A stretch of 7,691 nt of DNA, from the NCBI GenBank assembly GCA_035764385.1, contig DASTZI010000046.1, positions 1 to 7,691 on the forward strand, given 5' to 3'. The DNA is from Gp6-AA40 sp035764385 (GTDB lineage Bacteria > Acidobacteriota > Vicinamibacteria > Vicinamibacterales > UBA2999). Below are positions 1 to 4,786 of the stretch, piece after piece. The notes under the pieces are model-generated. The model made no database searches. It was not told the DNA's origin and worked only from the letters and a program-made list of their open reading frames with translations. Each line of letters opens with the position of its first letter. Position 1 is the first letter of the stretch. The translations under genes and the position numbers were made by a program.

Positions 1-2
1 AA

Positions 3-164
3 CGCTACGCGCGAAGCAGCCGTCGGACAAGCATCCAGGCGCACATCGTGGCGGCGATTTTGCTGGCCGGCATCGCCCTGTTGCTGCTGATGCAGTTCCT
101 GGCGACATCGCGCGTTTCCATGCGCCACGACGTTGACCTCGCAAGGGTCAGCCTCACTGGATAA
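3..164 (+). CDS. C-terminal fragment of a single-helix membrane protein, family unknown
   Basis: Frame 3 is open from the window edge to a TAA at 162-164 and gives 53 residues. Residues about 17-34 (VAAILLAGIALLLLMQF) form a clear transmembrane helix. It is preceded by a basic stretch (RYARSSRRTS) and followed by a polar tail ending in SLTG. By the positive-inside rule the basic N-side would be cytoplasmic and the last 19 residues outside; this is inference. The 5' end lies outside the window, so family and function cannot be assigned. A very small protein starting inside the window at GTG 48 or ATG 90 is possible but would cut into the helix. The following gene starts 44 bp downstream on the same strand, so they could be co-transcribed. 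Confidence 0.5.
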   Translation, partial: RYARSSRRTSIQAHIVAAILLAGIALLLLMQFLATSRVSMRHDVDLARVSLTG

Positions 165-208
165 CTATGGGCCAAGCGCACGATCCACCGCGCTGAGACA
201 CGAGCCTC

Positions 209-394
209 ATGTACACCAAACCCCCTGAAACCGACGCGCCGAAGAGCTGCCCCTTTTGCAACTCGGTCAACGTCAGGACCACCAGCAAAGAAGTGAACGC
301 TTTCACGTACTGCCGTTGCGCGGCATGCGGCCAGATCTGGAACGCAAGCCGACTGCTGCCCGGATGGCGCAGGCCGTCCGGCCGATTCAATTAG
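209..394 (+). CDS. Small zinc-ribbon protein (61 aa)
   Basis: This small soluble protein has two cysteine knuckles, CPFC at residues 14-17 and CAAC at 37-40, with an extra Cys at 35. The 19-residue gap and the G-x-I-W after the second knuckle are typical of a zinc ribbon that binds one zinc ion. An in-frame TGA at 194-196 lies just upstream, so ATG 209 is the only good start. The ribosome binding site is weak (GAGAC about 10 bases upstream). The C-terminal 20 residues are basic (R-rich), which would suit nucleic-acid contact; that is inference. The gene ends 33 bp before a cold-shock gene on the same strand, so the two probably share a transcript. Such ribbons occur in many unrelated small proteins, so the specific role is unknown. 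Confidence 0.6.
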   Translation: MYTKPPETDAPKSCPFCNSVNVRTTSKEVNAFTYCRCAACGQIWNASRLLPGWRRPSGRFN

Positions 395-413
395 ATGTGC
401 AATTCACCACCAC

Positions 414-419
414 AAAGGA
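414..419 (+). promoter_or_regulatory. Ribosome binding site of the cold-shock gene
   Basis: AAAGGA lies 8 bases before ATG 428 in the 33-bp gap after the zinc-ribbon gene. It decides between two in-frame starts (395 and 428) in favour of the shorter protein, which is exactly one cold-shock domain. Confidence 0.6.
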
Positions 420-427
420 CACTACAG

Positions 428-631
428 ATGACGACTACGGACGGAACGATCAAACGCCTAACCGATAGAGGCTTCGGCTTCATTGCCACCGCGGAAGGCA
501 CTGAGTATTTCTTCCATCAATCCGCTTGCGCCAGCATGCCGTTCGACGAACTGCGTGAAGGACAGTCGGTCTCATTCACGGTGGGCCAGGGTCCGAAAGG
601 TCCACGCGCCGAGAACGTCAGCGTGCGGTGA
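428..631 (+). CDS. Cold-shock domain protein (CspA family)
   Basis: This is a single cold-shock domain of 67 residues, the normal length of the family. Cold-shock proteins are small OB-fold proteins that bind single-stranded RNA and DNA, melt RNA structure and help translation; many are not cold-induced. The N-terminus reads GTIKRLTDRGFGFI, in which RGFGFI (residues 14-19) is the RNP1 motif. EYFFHQSA (26-33) is RNP2, with aromatic residues F16, F18, F28, F29 and H30 in the binding positions. The C-terminus, V-S-F-T-V-G-Q-G-P-K-G-P-R-A-E-N-V, is the usual ending. ATG 428 is chosen because AAAGGA (414-419) sits 8 bases upstream. The in-frame ATG at 395, which abuts the zinc-ribbon stop, would add 11 unrelated residues and lacks a ribosome binding site. 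Confidence 0.93.
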   Translation: MTTTDGTIKRLTDRGFGFIATAEGTEYFFHQSACASMPFDELREGQSVSFTVGQGPKGPRAENVSVR

Positions 632-999
632 CCCTCGCGATCGTGCGGGAGCCGGCCGTTGCACGCGCCGAGGACGCGATTCTCGAGCGTGGCACATCAA
701 GGAGCTCGACGCATTGTTGCTGCAGGTTGCGACGCAGCTGGCGAAGCGCGTTCACATGTTCACGATGCCATTCGTCCCGAAATTCGTAAAGCGACCTCCG
801 GAATACCAGGCCGGAACTCACGACACTTTTCGAGCAGTTCCCCACTTCCGAATAACGCGACGACGTTACTTGCTTAGGAAAATCGGCGCTCTACAGATCG
901 CGCGATTGTTGGCGCGAACTCGCGAGAGTGATCACTTTTGTCGATTTGTGTTCGCCGAGAAATTTTCTTGCGATCGAAACGCGCGAATTTTTTATGAAT
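632..999. other. Non-coding stretch between cold-shock gene and tRNA
   Basis: All frames were read for this 368-bp interval and no family was recognised. The longest open frames, on both strands, have no ribosome binding site and compositionally random products. One of them runs straight through the tRNA. The half next to the tRNA 3' end (about 930-999) is clearly richer in A+T than the rest of the window, with runs such as AAATTTTCTT (960-969) and AATTTTTTAT (986-995). No GC hairpin followed by a T-run is seen for tRNA termination. It may be decayed DNA of an old insertion, given the integrase remnant on the other side of the tRNA; this is inference. Confidence 0.4.
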
Positions 1000-1076
1000 T
1001 GGCGCGCCCGACAGGACTCGAACCTGCGGCCCCCGGCTTAGAAGACCGATGCGCCATCCAACTGATCTACGGGCAC
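1000..1076 (-). tRNA. tRNA-Arg (anticodon UCU), CCA encoded, irregular D-stem
   Basis: The minus strand folds as a 77-nt tRNA. The acceptor stem pairs GTGCCCG (1070-1076) with CGGGCGC (1004-1010), with one G-U pair; the discriminator is G and the CCA end is encoded (1000-1002). The anticodon stem is TCGGT/GCCGG with loop CTTCTAA, giving anticodon UCU at 1040-1042, which reads AGA/AGG arginine codons. The T-arm is GCAGG-TTCGAGT-CCTGT, again with one G-U. The overall sequence resembles bacterial tRNA-Arg(UCU). The oddity is the D-stem: GATC faces GCGC, so only the two outer pairs form and the two middle positions are A-G and U-C mismatches. It may therefore be a weak or decaying copy. Confidence 0.85.
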
Positions 1077-1095
1077 CGGTAATGGGGATCGGTCA

Positions 1096-1254
1096 TCACC
1101 CGGATCTTGGAGATGCAGGTGAGCTCGACGCGGAGGGCTGGGGTCGGTCGTTCAGGGCATGGAGTTGCGCGACATCGGGATTGAGGTACCGCGCCGTTGT
1201 CGTCAGGTTCGTATGGCCAAGCCACAGCGACACGGCATGCATGGAACGGAGCGG
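1096..1254 (-). pseudogene. C-terminal remnant of a tyrosine recombinase (phage-type integrase)
   Basis: Between an in-frame stop at 1255-1257 and a TGA at 1096-1098 the minus strand encodes 52 residues. They contain VSLWLGHTNLTTTARYLN, the end of the catalytic domain of tyrosine recombinases: the LGH histidine (codon 1213-1215) and, nine residues later, the nucleophilic tyrosine (codon 1186-1188). That is the same spacing as in XerC/XerD and many integrases. An ordinary 25-30 residue tail follows. The rest of the enzyme (the other catalytic Arg, Lys, His residues and the core-binding domain, normally about 250 more residues) is missing. The anti-sigma gene ends only 115 bp further on. It must be inactive. 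It points toward the tRNA-Arg gene and stops 20 bp before its 5' end, so it probably marks an old integration event. The family call is strong; the history is inferred. Confidence 0.8.
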
Positions 1255-1369
1255 TTACGACCGCGTTAATGTAGACAATTCCGTCGGGAATCGGCTCGAG
1301 CTGCTGGAGTCGTCGTCATGTTGACGTGTGGGGGGTGATTCATTCGACGACCAACTCGGGCAGTAGGGA

Positions 1370-2137
1370 TCATCCTCCACCCGAGCGATCTCGAACAAGC
1401 TGCGCGAACTGGCGGAGTTCGGTGACGTTGAGGTCGGAGACCGCCCAGAAGTTCGTGTGGTCTCGGGTCCACGAGAGCGCGTTGTACCCCTGGCGGCCGA
1501 CGAACGACTCGCCGGCATCGGCGCTCGACGTCGAAGGCCAGACGAACAGGTTGATGACGTGCTGGCCGCTCCGATACGACAGCGCGGCGATCGGCCGGTT
1601 CTCCACGTAGTCGAGCCGCCCGCCGACGAGCGGGAACCCCTGATCCTTCAAGTCAACGACCGGCGGGGAAAAATCGAGCTTGCCGGCAAACCACGGCTTC
1701 ACGGTGTGCTGGTCGGACGAGAGCACATCGGTCAGGTGGCTGGCCATGAGCGATCGGATGTGCGCCGACACGACCTCTTGCGCAATCTGATCGTCGTGCG
1801 ATCGTCGTGACACGATCGGTCCGGCGATTGCGGCGATGATGACGATCGCGGCGGCGCCCGCCAGGGCGAGCCGCTGCGGCGAGAAGGCACGAGACCACCA
1901 TTGCGACGGCTCGGCCGTTGCGCGGACGGCCGCGCGGACTTTCCGCTGCAGGCTGGCTGGCGCGGTGAAGTACAAACCATCCGTTTTCAGCGCCGAGCTC
2001 AGCGCGCGCTGCGACTCGTAGATCGCCTGGCACGCTTCGCATTGGCGCACATGATCGTCGATCTCCACCTGGCGCACCAGGTCCAGCTCGCCGTCCAGGT
2101 GGGCATGGACGAGGCTCCTCACCTCGCTGCAATTCAT
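1370..2137 (-). CDS. Membrane anti-sigma factor with N-terminal zinc finger (zf-HC2 type)
   Basis: This 255-residue protein is the likely partner and inhibitor of the ECF sigma factor encoded immediately upstream. Anti-sigma proteins of this class hold the sigma factor at the inner membrane until a signal releases it. The N-terminus has the zinc-associated anti-sigma motif H29-x3-C33-x2-C36, with a further Cys at position 3. A single transmembrane helix lies at about 90-109 (ALAGAAAIVIIAAIAGPIV). The remaining ~145 residues would be periplasmic and form the sensing part; similar zf-HC2 proteins carry such a C-terminal domain. The start ATG 2137 overlaps the sigma stop (ATGA), and GGGAGGT (2144-2150) lies 6 bases upstream, so translation is coupled. 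Longer readings of the frame only re-read the sigma gene. What it senses cannot be told; the motif lets one ask about redox, since related Cys-zinc sites can be oxidised. Confidence 0.88.
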   Translation of the reverse strand: MNCSEVRSLVHAHLDGELDLVRQVEIDDHVRQCEACQAIYESQRALSSALKTDGLYFTAPASLQRKVRAAVRATAEPSQWWSRAFSPQRLALAGAAAIVIIAAIAGPIVSRRSHDDQIAQEVVSAHIRSLMASHLTDVLSSDQHTVKPWFAGKLDFSPPVVDLKDQGFPLVGGRLDYVENRPIAALSYRSGQHVINLFVWPSTSSADAGESFVGRQGYNALSWTRDHTNFWAVSDLNVTELRQFAQLVRDRSGGG

Positions 2138-2655
2138 TGTGCGACCTCCCGGGTCGCGTCGGACCCCAGCAGTTGCTGCAACCGCGCGCGTGCGCGTGCA
2201 AGGCGCGACATCACCGTGCCGATCTTGATGCCGGCGACATCGGCGATCTGCTTGTACGACAGCCCCTCCAGCTCGCGCAGGATGATGACCTCGCGCCACG
2301 CGAGCGGCAGCGTCTCGAGCGCCTGGCGCACCATCGCCCGATCGGCGCGCCTGAGCAGCAGGGCCTCCGGCGTCTGCGTATCCTCGACGGCCGTGTGAAT
2401 CTCCTCGTCGAACGCATCCGTCAGCTCCTGCGGACGATGGCGGCGCAGGAAGTCGTAGCAGCTGTTGCGGACGATCGCGAGCAGCCAGCCGCGCGCATTA
2501 TTGCCGCGATAGCCGCCAAAGAACCGCAGCGCGCGCACACACGCTTCCTGCACCACATCGTCCGCGTCGGCGTCGCTGCGCGTAAGCCATCGCGCGAGGT
2601 TGTAGGCCGCGTCGAGATGCGGCAACACCACTTCATCAAATAGACCGGCGGGCAC
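2134..2655 (-). CDS. ECF-family RNA polymerase sigma factor
   Basis: This 173-residue protein has the compact ECF layout. Region 2 is at about 10-75 (LARWLTRSDADADDVVQEAC, then W-L-x-x-I-x-R-N and D-F-L-R-R), which binds core polymerase and the -10 element. An acidic linker follows. Region 4 is at about 103-165 (LPLAWREVIILRELEGLSY, then the helix-turn-helix QIADVAGIKIGTVMSRLARA), which reads the -35. The GTG at 2655 is the furthest upstream start because an in-frame TAA lies three codons before it, but it has no good ribosome binding site. A GTG at 2631 (residue 9) would also keep the fold and fits the possible minus-strand promoter. The gene overlaps the anti-sigma gene by 4 bp and diverges from doxX, whose upstream DNA holds a matching ECF promoter. 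The ECF subgroup cannot be fixed by eye. Confidence 0.93.
   Translation of the reverse strand: MPAGLFDEVVLPHLDAAYNLARWLTRSDADADDVVQEACVRALRFFGGYRGNNARGWLLAIVRNSCYDFLRRHRPQELTDAFDEEIHTAVEDTQTPEALLLRRADRAMVRQALETLPLAWREVIILRELEGLSYKQIADVAGIKIGTVMSRLARARARLQQLLGSDATREVAQ
2144..2150 (-). promoter_or_regulatory. Ribosome binding site of the anti-sigma gene, inside the sigma gene
   Basis: GGGAGGT on the minus strand ends 6 bases before ATG 2137. It lies within the last codons of the sigma gene and fixes the anti-sigma start at the 4-bp overlap, so the two proteins would be made in linked amounts. Confidence 0.7.
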
Positions 2656-2668
2656 CGCGATTTATTCC
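2641..2668 (-). promoter_or_regulatory. Possible second ECF promoter for the sigma operon, weaker match
   Basis: On the minus strand GGAAT (2664-2668) is followed after 16-17 bases by CGGTCTA (2641-2647), close to the CCGTCTA seen at the doxX promoter. Transcription would begin near 2631-2635, inside the annotated sigma frame and next to the in-frame GTG codons at 2631 and 2628. If real, the sigma gene would be autoregulated and its message leaderless or nearly so, and the protein would be eight or nine residues shorter. The -10 match is imperfect, so this is tentative. Confidence 0.3.
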
Positions 2669-2699
2669 AAAGCGGGCAGAGTACCACGGCGTGGAATAA
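2662..2699. repeat. Inverted repeat TTATTCCA-N22-TGGAATAA in the sigma/doxX divergent spacer
   Basis: A perfect 8-bp inverted repeat has arms at 2662-2669 and 2692-2699, placed between two divergent genes. Each arm reads TGGAATAA on the strand of the gene it faces, so each can be a GGAAT-type -35 element. A smaller inverted repeat, CCACG-g-CGTGG (2684-2694), overlaps the right arm. It may also serve as an operator for a dimeric regulator; that alternative is not excluded. Confidence 0.7.
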
Positions 2700-2717
2700 C
2701 CGCGCGCCGCGGCCGTC
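2693..2717 (+). promoter_or_regulatory. Predicted ECF-sigma promoter of the doxX-family gene
   Basis: GGAAT (2693-2697) is separated by exactly 16 bases from CGTC (2714-2717, continuing as CGTCTA). This is the classical layout of ECF-dependent promoters (GGAAC/GGAAT, 16-17 bp, CGTC). Transcription would begin near 2724-2726, shortly before the ribosome binding site, giving a leader of about 20 nt. The ECF gene is directly divergent, so it is the natural activator. The motif is seen; its use by this sigma factor is inferred. Confidence 0.6.
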
Positions 2718-2726
2718 TAGCACACC

Positions 2727-2734
2727 AGAAGGAG
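2727..2734 (+). promoter_or_regulatory. Strong ribosome binding site of the doxX-family gene
   Basis: AGAAGGAG ends 9 bases before ATG 2744. It is a near-perfect Shine-Dalgarno, in contrast to the weak one of the divergent sigma gene, and suggests high output once the promoter is active. Confidence 0.7.
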
Positions 2735-2743
2735 ATACAACCC

Positions 2744-3286
2744 ATGACGCTACGAAACACGACCGATTGGTTTCTGAATCCCCCGCAATCCGCTCCGCGC
2801 TCAACGATCCTTGTCCGCCTAATGGCCGGCGGCGTATTCCTGTCAGAAGGGATCCTAAAATTCGTCTACCTCAACCAGGGCATCGGACGCTTCACGAAGA
2901 TCGGCATTCCGGCACCGGGCCCGATGGCTGATTTTGTCGCAGTGCTTGAGATCGTCGGCGGCCTGCTCCTGATATCCGGCTTCCTGACCCGCCTCATCTC
3001 CGTTCCGTTCATCATCGAGATGATCGTGGCGATTCTTTCAACCAAGGTGGCGCTGTACCTGGGAACGTCGCCGCTTCCGCTGCCACCCTCCCCACCGCAG
3101 GTCGGGATCTGGGCTGTGCTGCATGAGAGCCGGTCCGACTACGCGCAGATCATGTCCGCGCTGTTCCTGCTCTTCGCCGGGCCGGGACCGTGGTCGCTCG
3201 ACGGATGGCTCGCGCGGTCGAGGAACCGTCTGCAGGCGTCGAGCACTGTCAGCGCGACCATGAGGGATCCTCAGAAGGCGGCGTGA
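2744..3286 (+). CDS. DoxX-family integral membrane protein
   Basis: This 180-residue protein has four predicted helices (about 22-43, 62-80, 84-104 and 133-150) in the DoxX pattern. Helix 1 has R-L-x-x-G-x-x-F-x-x-E-G-I-x-K-F. A loop F-x-K-I-G-I-P-A-P leads into helix 2 with V-x-E-I-V-G-G-L-L-L-I-x-G. The last helix ends at GPGPWSLD. Family members are inner-membrane proteins loosely linked to quinones, thiosulfate or redox and oxidative stress; the chemistry of most is unknown. The 50-odd residue loop between helices 3 and 4 contains a Pro-rich piece (LPLPPSPP, 111-118) and a C-terminal basic tail of about 25 residues. The start is clear: AGAAGGAG (2727-2734) lies 9 bases before ATG 2744. 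The promoter and the divergent sigma/anti-sigma genes point to control by that ECF factor. Confidence 0.88.
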   Translation: MTLRNTTDWFLNPPQSAPRSTILVRLMAGGVFLSEGILKFVYLNQGIGRFTKIGIPAPGPMADFVAVLEIVGGLLLISGFLTRLISVPFIIEMIVAILSTKVALYLGTSPLPLPPSPPQVGIWAVLHESRSDYAQIMSALFLLFAGPGPWSLDGWLARSRNRLQASSTVSATMRDPQKAA

Positions 3287-3400
3287 CGCCCGACGGCGCA
3301 AAATCATTCGCGGCGCTGGTTGGTGGGATGTGGGCGGCGTCACGCCAACGAGTTGCCACGGCCTCGAATTGATCAATCCGCGGCGCAGGCGCTGAACATC

Positions 3401-3417
3401 TCACCGCGAAGCGGTGA
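3401..3417. repeat. Hairpin TCACCGC-gaa-GCGGTGA
   Basis: A perfect 7-bp stem with a 3-nt loop lies 115 bp downstream of the doxX stop. No T-run follows on either strand, so it is not a classical terminator, though it could slow transcription or protect the mRNA end. Confidence 0.5.
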
Positions 3418-3445
3418 TGTCGACGTTCGCTCATTGGCCGGATAC

Positions 3446-3461
3446 CTGCGCCATGGCGCAG
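3446..3461. repeat. 16-bp perfect palindrome CTGCGCCATGGCGCAG
   Basis: All 16 bases are self-complementary with no loop. This suits a dimeric protein-binding site better than an RNA hairpin. It lies 29 bp after the preceding hairpin in non-coding DNA. It could also arise by chance in GC-rich sequence. Confidence 0.5.
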
Positions 3462-3532
3462 AGCATCGCTCGATGTTCGATGTCGCAGGCTGGACAGGGT
3501 CAGGGAGAAATGCTCGGGAAATCGAATGCGCG

Positions 3533-3549
3533 GATCCGCGTGGCGGATC
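3533..3549. repeat. Hairpin GATCCGC-gtg-GCGGATC
   Basis: A second perfect 7-bp stem with a 3-nt loop, the same geometry as the one at 3401-3417 but with a different sequence (GCGG is shared at the start of the right arm). No T-run follows. Confidence 0.5.
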
Positions 3550-3786
3550 TCGAGCAGTTTTGTCGCCAGAACCGTTCTTCCCCCCCGAGTTCGGCAACGA
3601 CACGGCTGACGGCCACGAGAGCCGCACTGGTCGGCTTAACCAGCGCACAAATAGTCAGAAAGCTGCAATTTCCAACTCATGGCAGGGACTTCGTTCTTAA
3701 GACCGGGCTAGGCTCGGCTTCGAAACAAAAGCCAACCGACCGTTCGCTTCGATATTTCAGTTCTCTCATCCGCTTCGCTCGACTCG

Positions 3787-3816
3787 GATCCGATAAGCCG
3801 TCACGCAGATCCGATA
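3787..3816 (+). repeat. Two direct copies of GATCCGATA, 21 bp apart
   Basis: GATCCGATA occurs at 3787-3795 and 3808-3816. The start-to-start distance of 21 bp equals two turns of the helix, so both would face the same side of the DNA. They end about 105 bp before the BON gene start, a position that would suit an activator site. A small inverted repeat, CGATCG-aca-CGATCG, follows at 3826-3840. The function is a guess. Confidence 0.4.
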
Positions 3817-3907
3817 CCTACGCATCGATCGACACGATCGTCCAATGGATCTGCCTTCCCGCAGATGGTCCAATGTCCGAGTGATACGCCTCTCAAACTC
3901 GAACAAC

Positions 3908-3914
3908 AAGGAGG
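3908..3914 (+). promoter_or_regulatory. Ribosome binding site of the BON-domain gene
   Basis: AAGGAGG ends 7 bases before ATG 3922. It fixes the start at the signal peptide and rules out the in-frame upstream reading from 3865, which would put polar residues before it. Confidence 0.75.
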
Positions 3915-3921
3915 ACGAACA

Positions 3922-4551
3922 ATGAGCCCTTACTTCCGCGCAGTGCGCATCGGTCTCGTCGGTCTGGCGATGCTCGGAGTGATCAGTAAAGCAACGAGCG
4001 GCGGAGCGCAGAGTGTCACGGCCGAAGAGACCGTGCGTTCGGTGCAGCGCATGCTCGAGCGACTTCCGTACTACGGTGTCTTCGACTTCATCGTGTTCCG
4101 GGTAGATCGAGGCACTGCGTACCTCGCCGGCTACAGCTTCGAGGGACGCCTAAAAATGGACGCGGAAGCGGCCACGAAGCGGGCAAGCGGCGTCGATGAA
4201 GTGGCTAACAAGATTGAAGTGTTGCCGGCATCGCAGAACGATGATCGAATCCGTTGGGAAACGTTCTATCGGATCTACACAGACGACTTCCTGTCACGGT
4301 ACGCGCCCGGCGGCGGGTTCGGAGCGCTGCAAGAGCTGCGGGACGAGCGGCACTTCCCTGGCATGCAGCCCGTGGGACCCTATGCCATCCACATCATCGT
4401 CAAGAACGGCCGGACGATGCTGCTCGGAATCGTCGACAGCGCGGCGGACCGCCAGATTGCGGAAGTGCGAGCGCGCGAGGTGACAGGAGTCTTCGAAGTG
4501 GAAAACGGCCTGACGGTTGTTCGTGCAACGAAAAAAGGGGGATCGAGGTGA
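3922..4551 (+). CDS. Secreted protein with two BON-like domains
   Basis: This 209-residue protein has an N-terminal signal peptide: basic start SPYFRAVR, hydrophobic core at about 10-21, and likely cleavage near residue 29-30 (GGAQ). BON domains are small alpha-beta modules that bind phospholipid or peptidoglycan and occur in periplasmic stress proteins such as OsmY. The first one, about 36-102, shows E-x-V-x-x-V-x-R-M-L, then the strand pattern G-T-A-Y-L-A-G-Y, and ends with the typical G-V-D-E-V-A-N-K-I-E-V. The second, about 110-200, has I-I-V-K-N-G-R-T-M-L-L-G-I-V, then A-x-V-x-G-V-F-E-V-E-N-G-L. A YAPGGGFGAL linker, unusual for OsmY-like proteins, sits in the second unit. The ribosome binding site is excellent. 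It faces the TonB receptor tail to tail. The cell-envelope role is inferred; no ligand is evident. Confidence 0.8.
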   Translation: MSPYFRAVRIGLVGLAMLGVISKATSGGAQSVTAEETVRSVQRMLERLPYYGVFDFIVFRVDRGTAYLAGYSFEGRLKMDAEAATKRASGVDEVANKIEVLPASQNDDRIRWETFYRIYTDDFLSRYAPGGGFGALQELRDERHFPGMQPVGPYAIHIIVKNGRTMLLGIVDSAADRQIAEVRAREVTGVFEVENGLTVVRATKKGGSR

Positions 4552-4786
4552 CAAGCCGAGGTCACAGCATGCTTCGACGGCGGCAGTACATGCTAATTGG
4601 GATCACGCCGTGAGATGCGCCGGTTGGCTTACGTGTTCGTGATAGCCGTCCAGCTCGAAAACGCGATCGGGCACTGCAGGTTCGCCGTAAAGCTGAAGGG
4701 GACCCAACTCTCGCGCCCATAGACTTGAAGGCCCCGATATGCCCGACGGCGTTCAATGGACAGAGCCACGGAGCCCAAATAAACGC
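4552..4786. other. Convergent intergenic gap, BON gene and TonB receptor
   Basis: The 235 bp between two stop codons facing each other should contain terminators for both genes, but no GC stem with a T-run is visible. A 35-codon plus-strand frame (4615-4722) starts with ATG but has no ribosome binding site. Other short frames on both strands look equally plausible or implausible, so none is called. Confidence 0.4.

Larger units (their letters stand above)
3287..3921. other. 635-bp stretch with no recognisable gene, rich in short inverted repeats
   Basis: No frame on either strand gives a family I recognise or a start with a ribosome binding site. One plus-strand frame (3414-3884) is long, but its product looks random. 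Its 3509-3570 part (GKSNARIRVADLEQF) faintly resembles the end of an excisionase-type DNA-binding domain, without the helix-turn-helix that should precede it. The first half carries compact palindromes, listed separately. The second half, ahead of the BON gene, holds a pair of 9-bp direct repeats. The stretch may be a decayed gene or a long regulatory leader; the sequence does not decide. Confidence 0.4.

Noticed and set aside
618..845. A 75-codon minus-strand frame after the cold-shock gene
   Set aside because: It is rich in R, S and A as expected for a random frame in GC-rich DNA; other frames over the same bases look equally plausible.
483..1082. A 199-codon open frame on the plus strand from inside the cold-shock gene
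   Set aside because: It overlaps the cold-shock gene in another frame and runs through the whole tRNA; the product has no family pattern and no ribosome binding site.
1278..1291. Small hairpin ATTCC-gtcg-GGAAT as terminator of the sigma operon
   Set aside because: Five base pairs and no T-run; too weak to call.
1457..1810. Long plus-strand frames antisense to the anti-sigma and sigma genes
   Set aside because: They mirror the codon bias of the real minus-strand genes and contain no recognisable domain.
3414..3884. A 156-codon frame with a stretch (GKSNARIRVADLEQF) resembling the end of an excisionase
   Set aside because: No helix-turn-helix precedes it in any frame, no ribosome binding site is present and the rest is low in pattern; resemblance over 15 residues is too little.
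4615..4722. A 35-codon plus-strand frame in the convergent gap
   Set aside because: No ribosome binding site and no recognisable motif; two opposite-strand frames are just as open.
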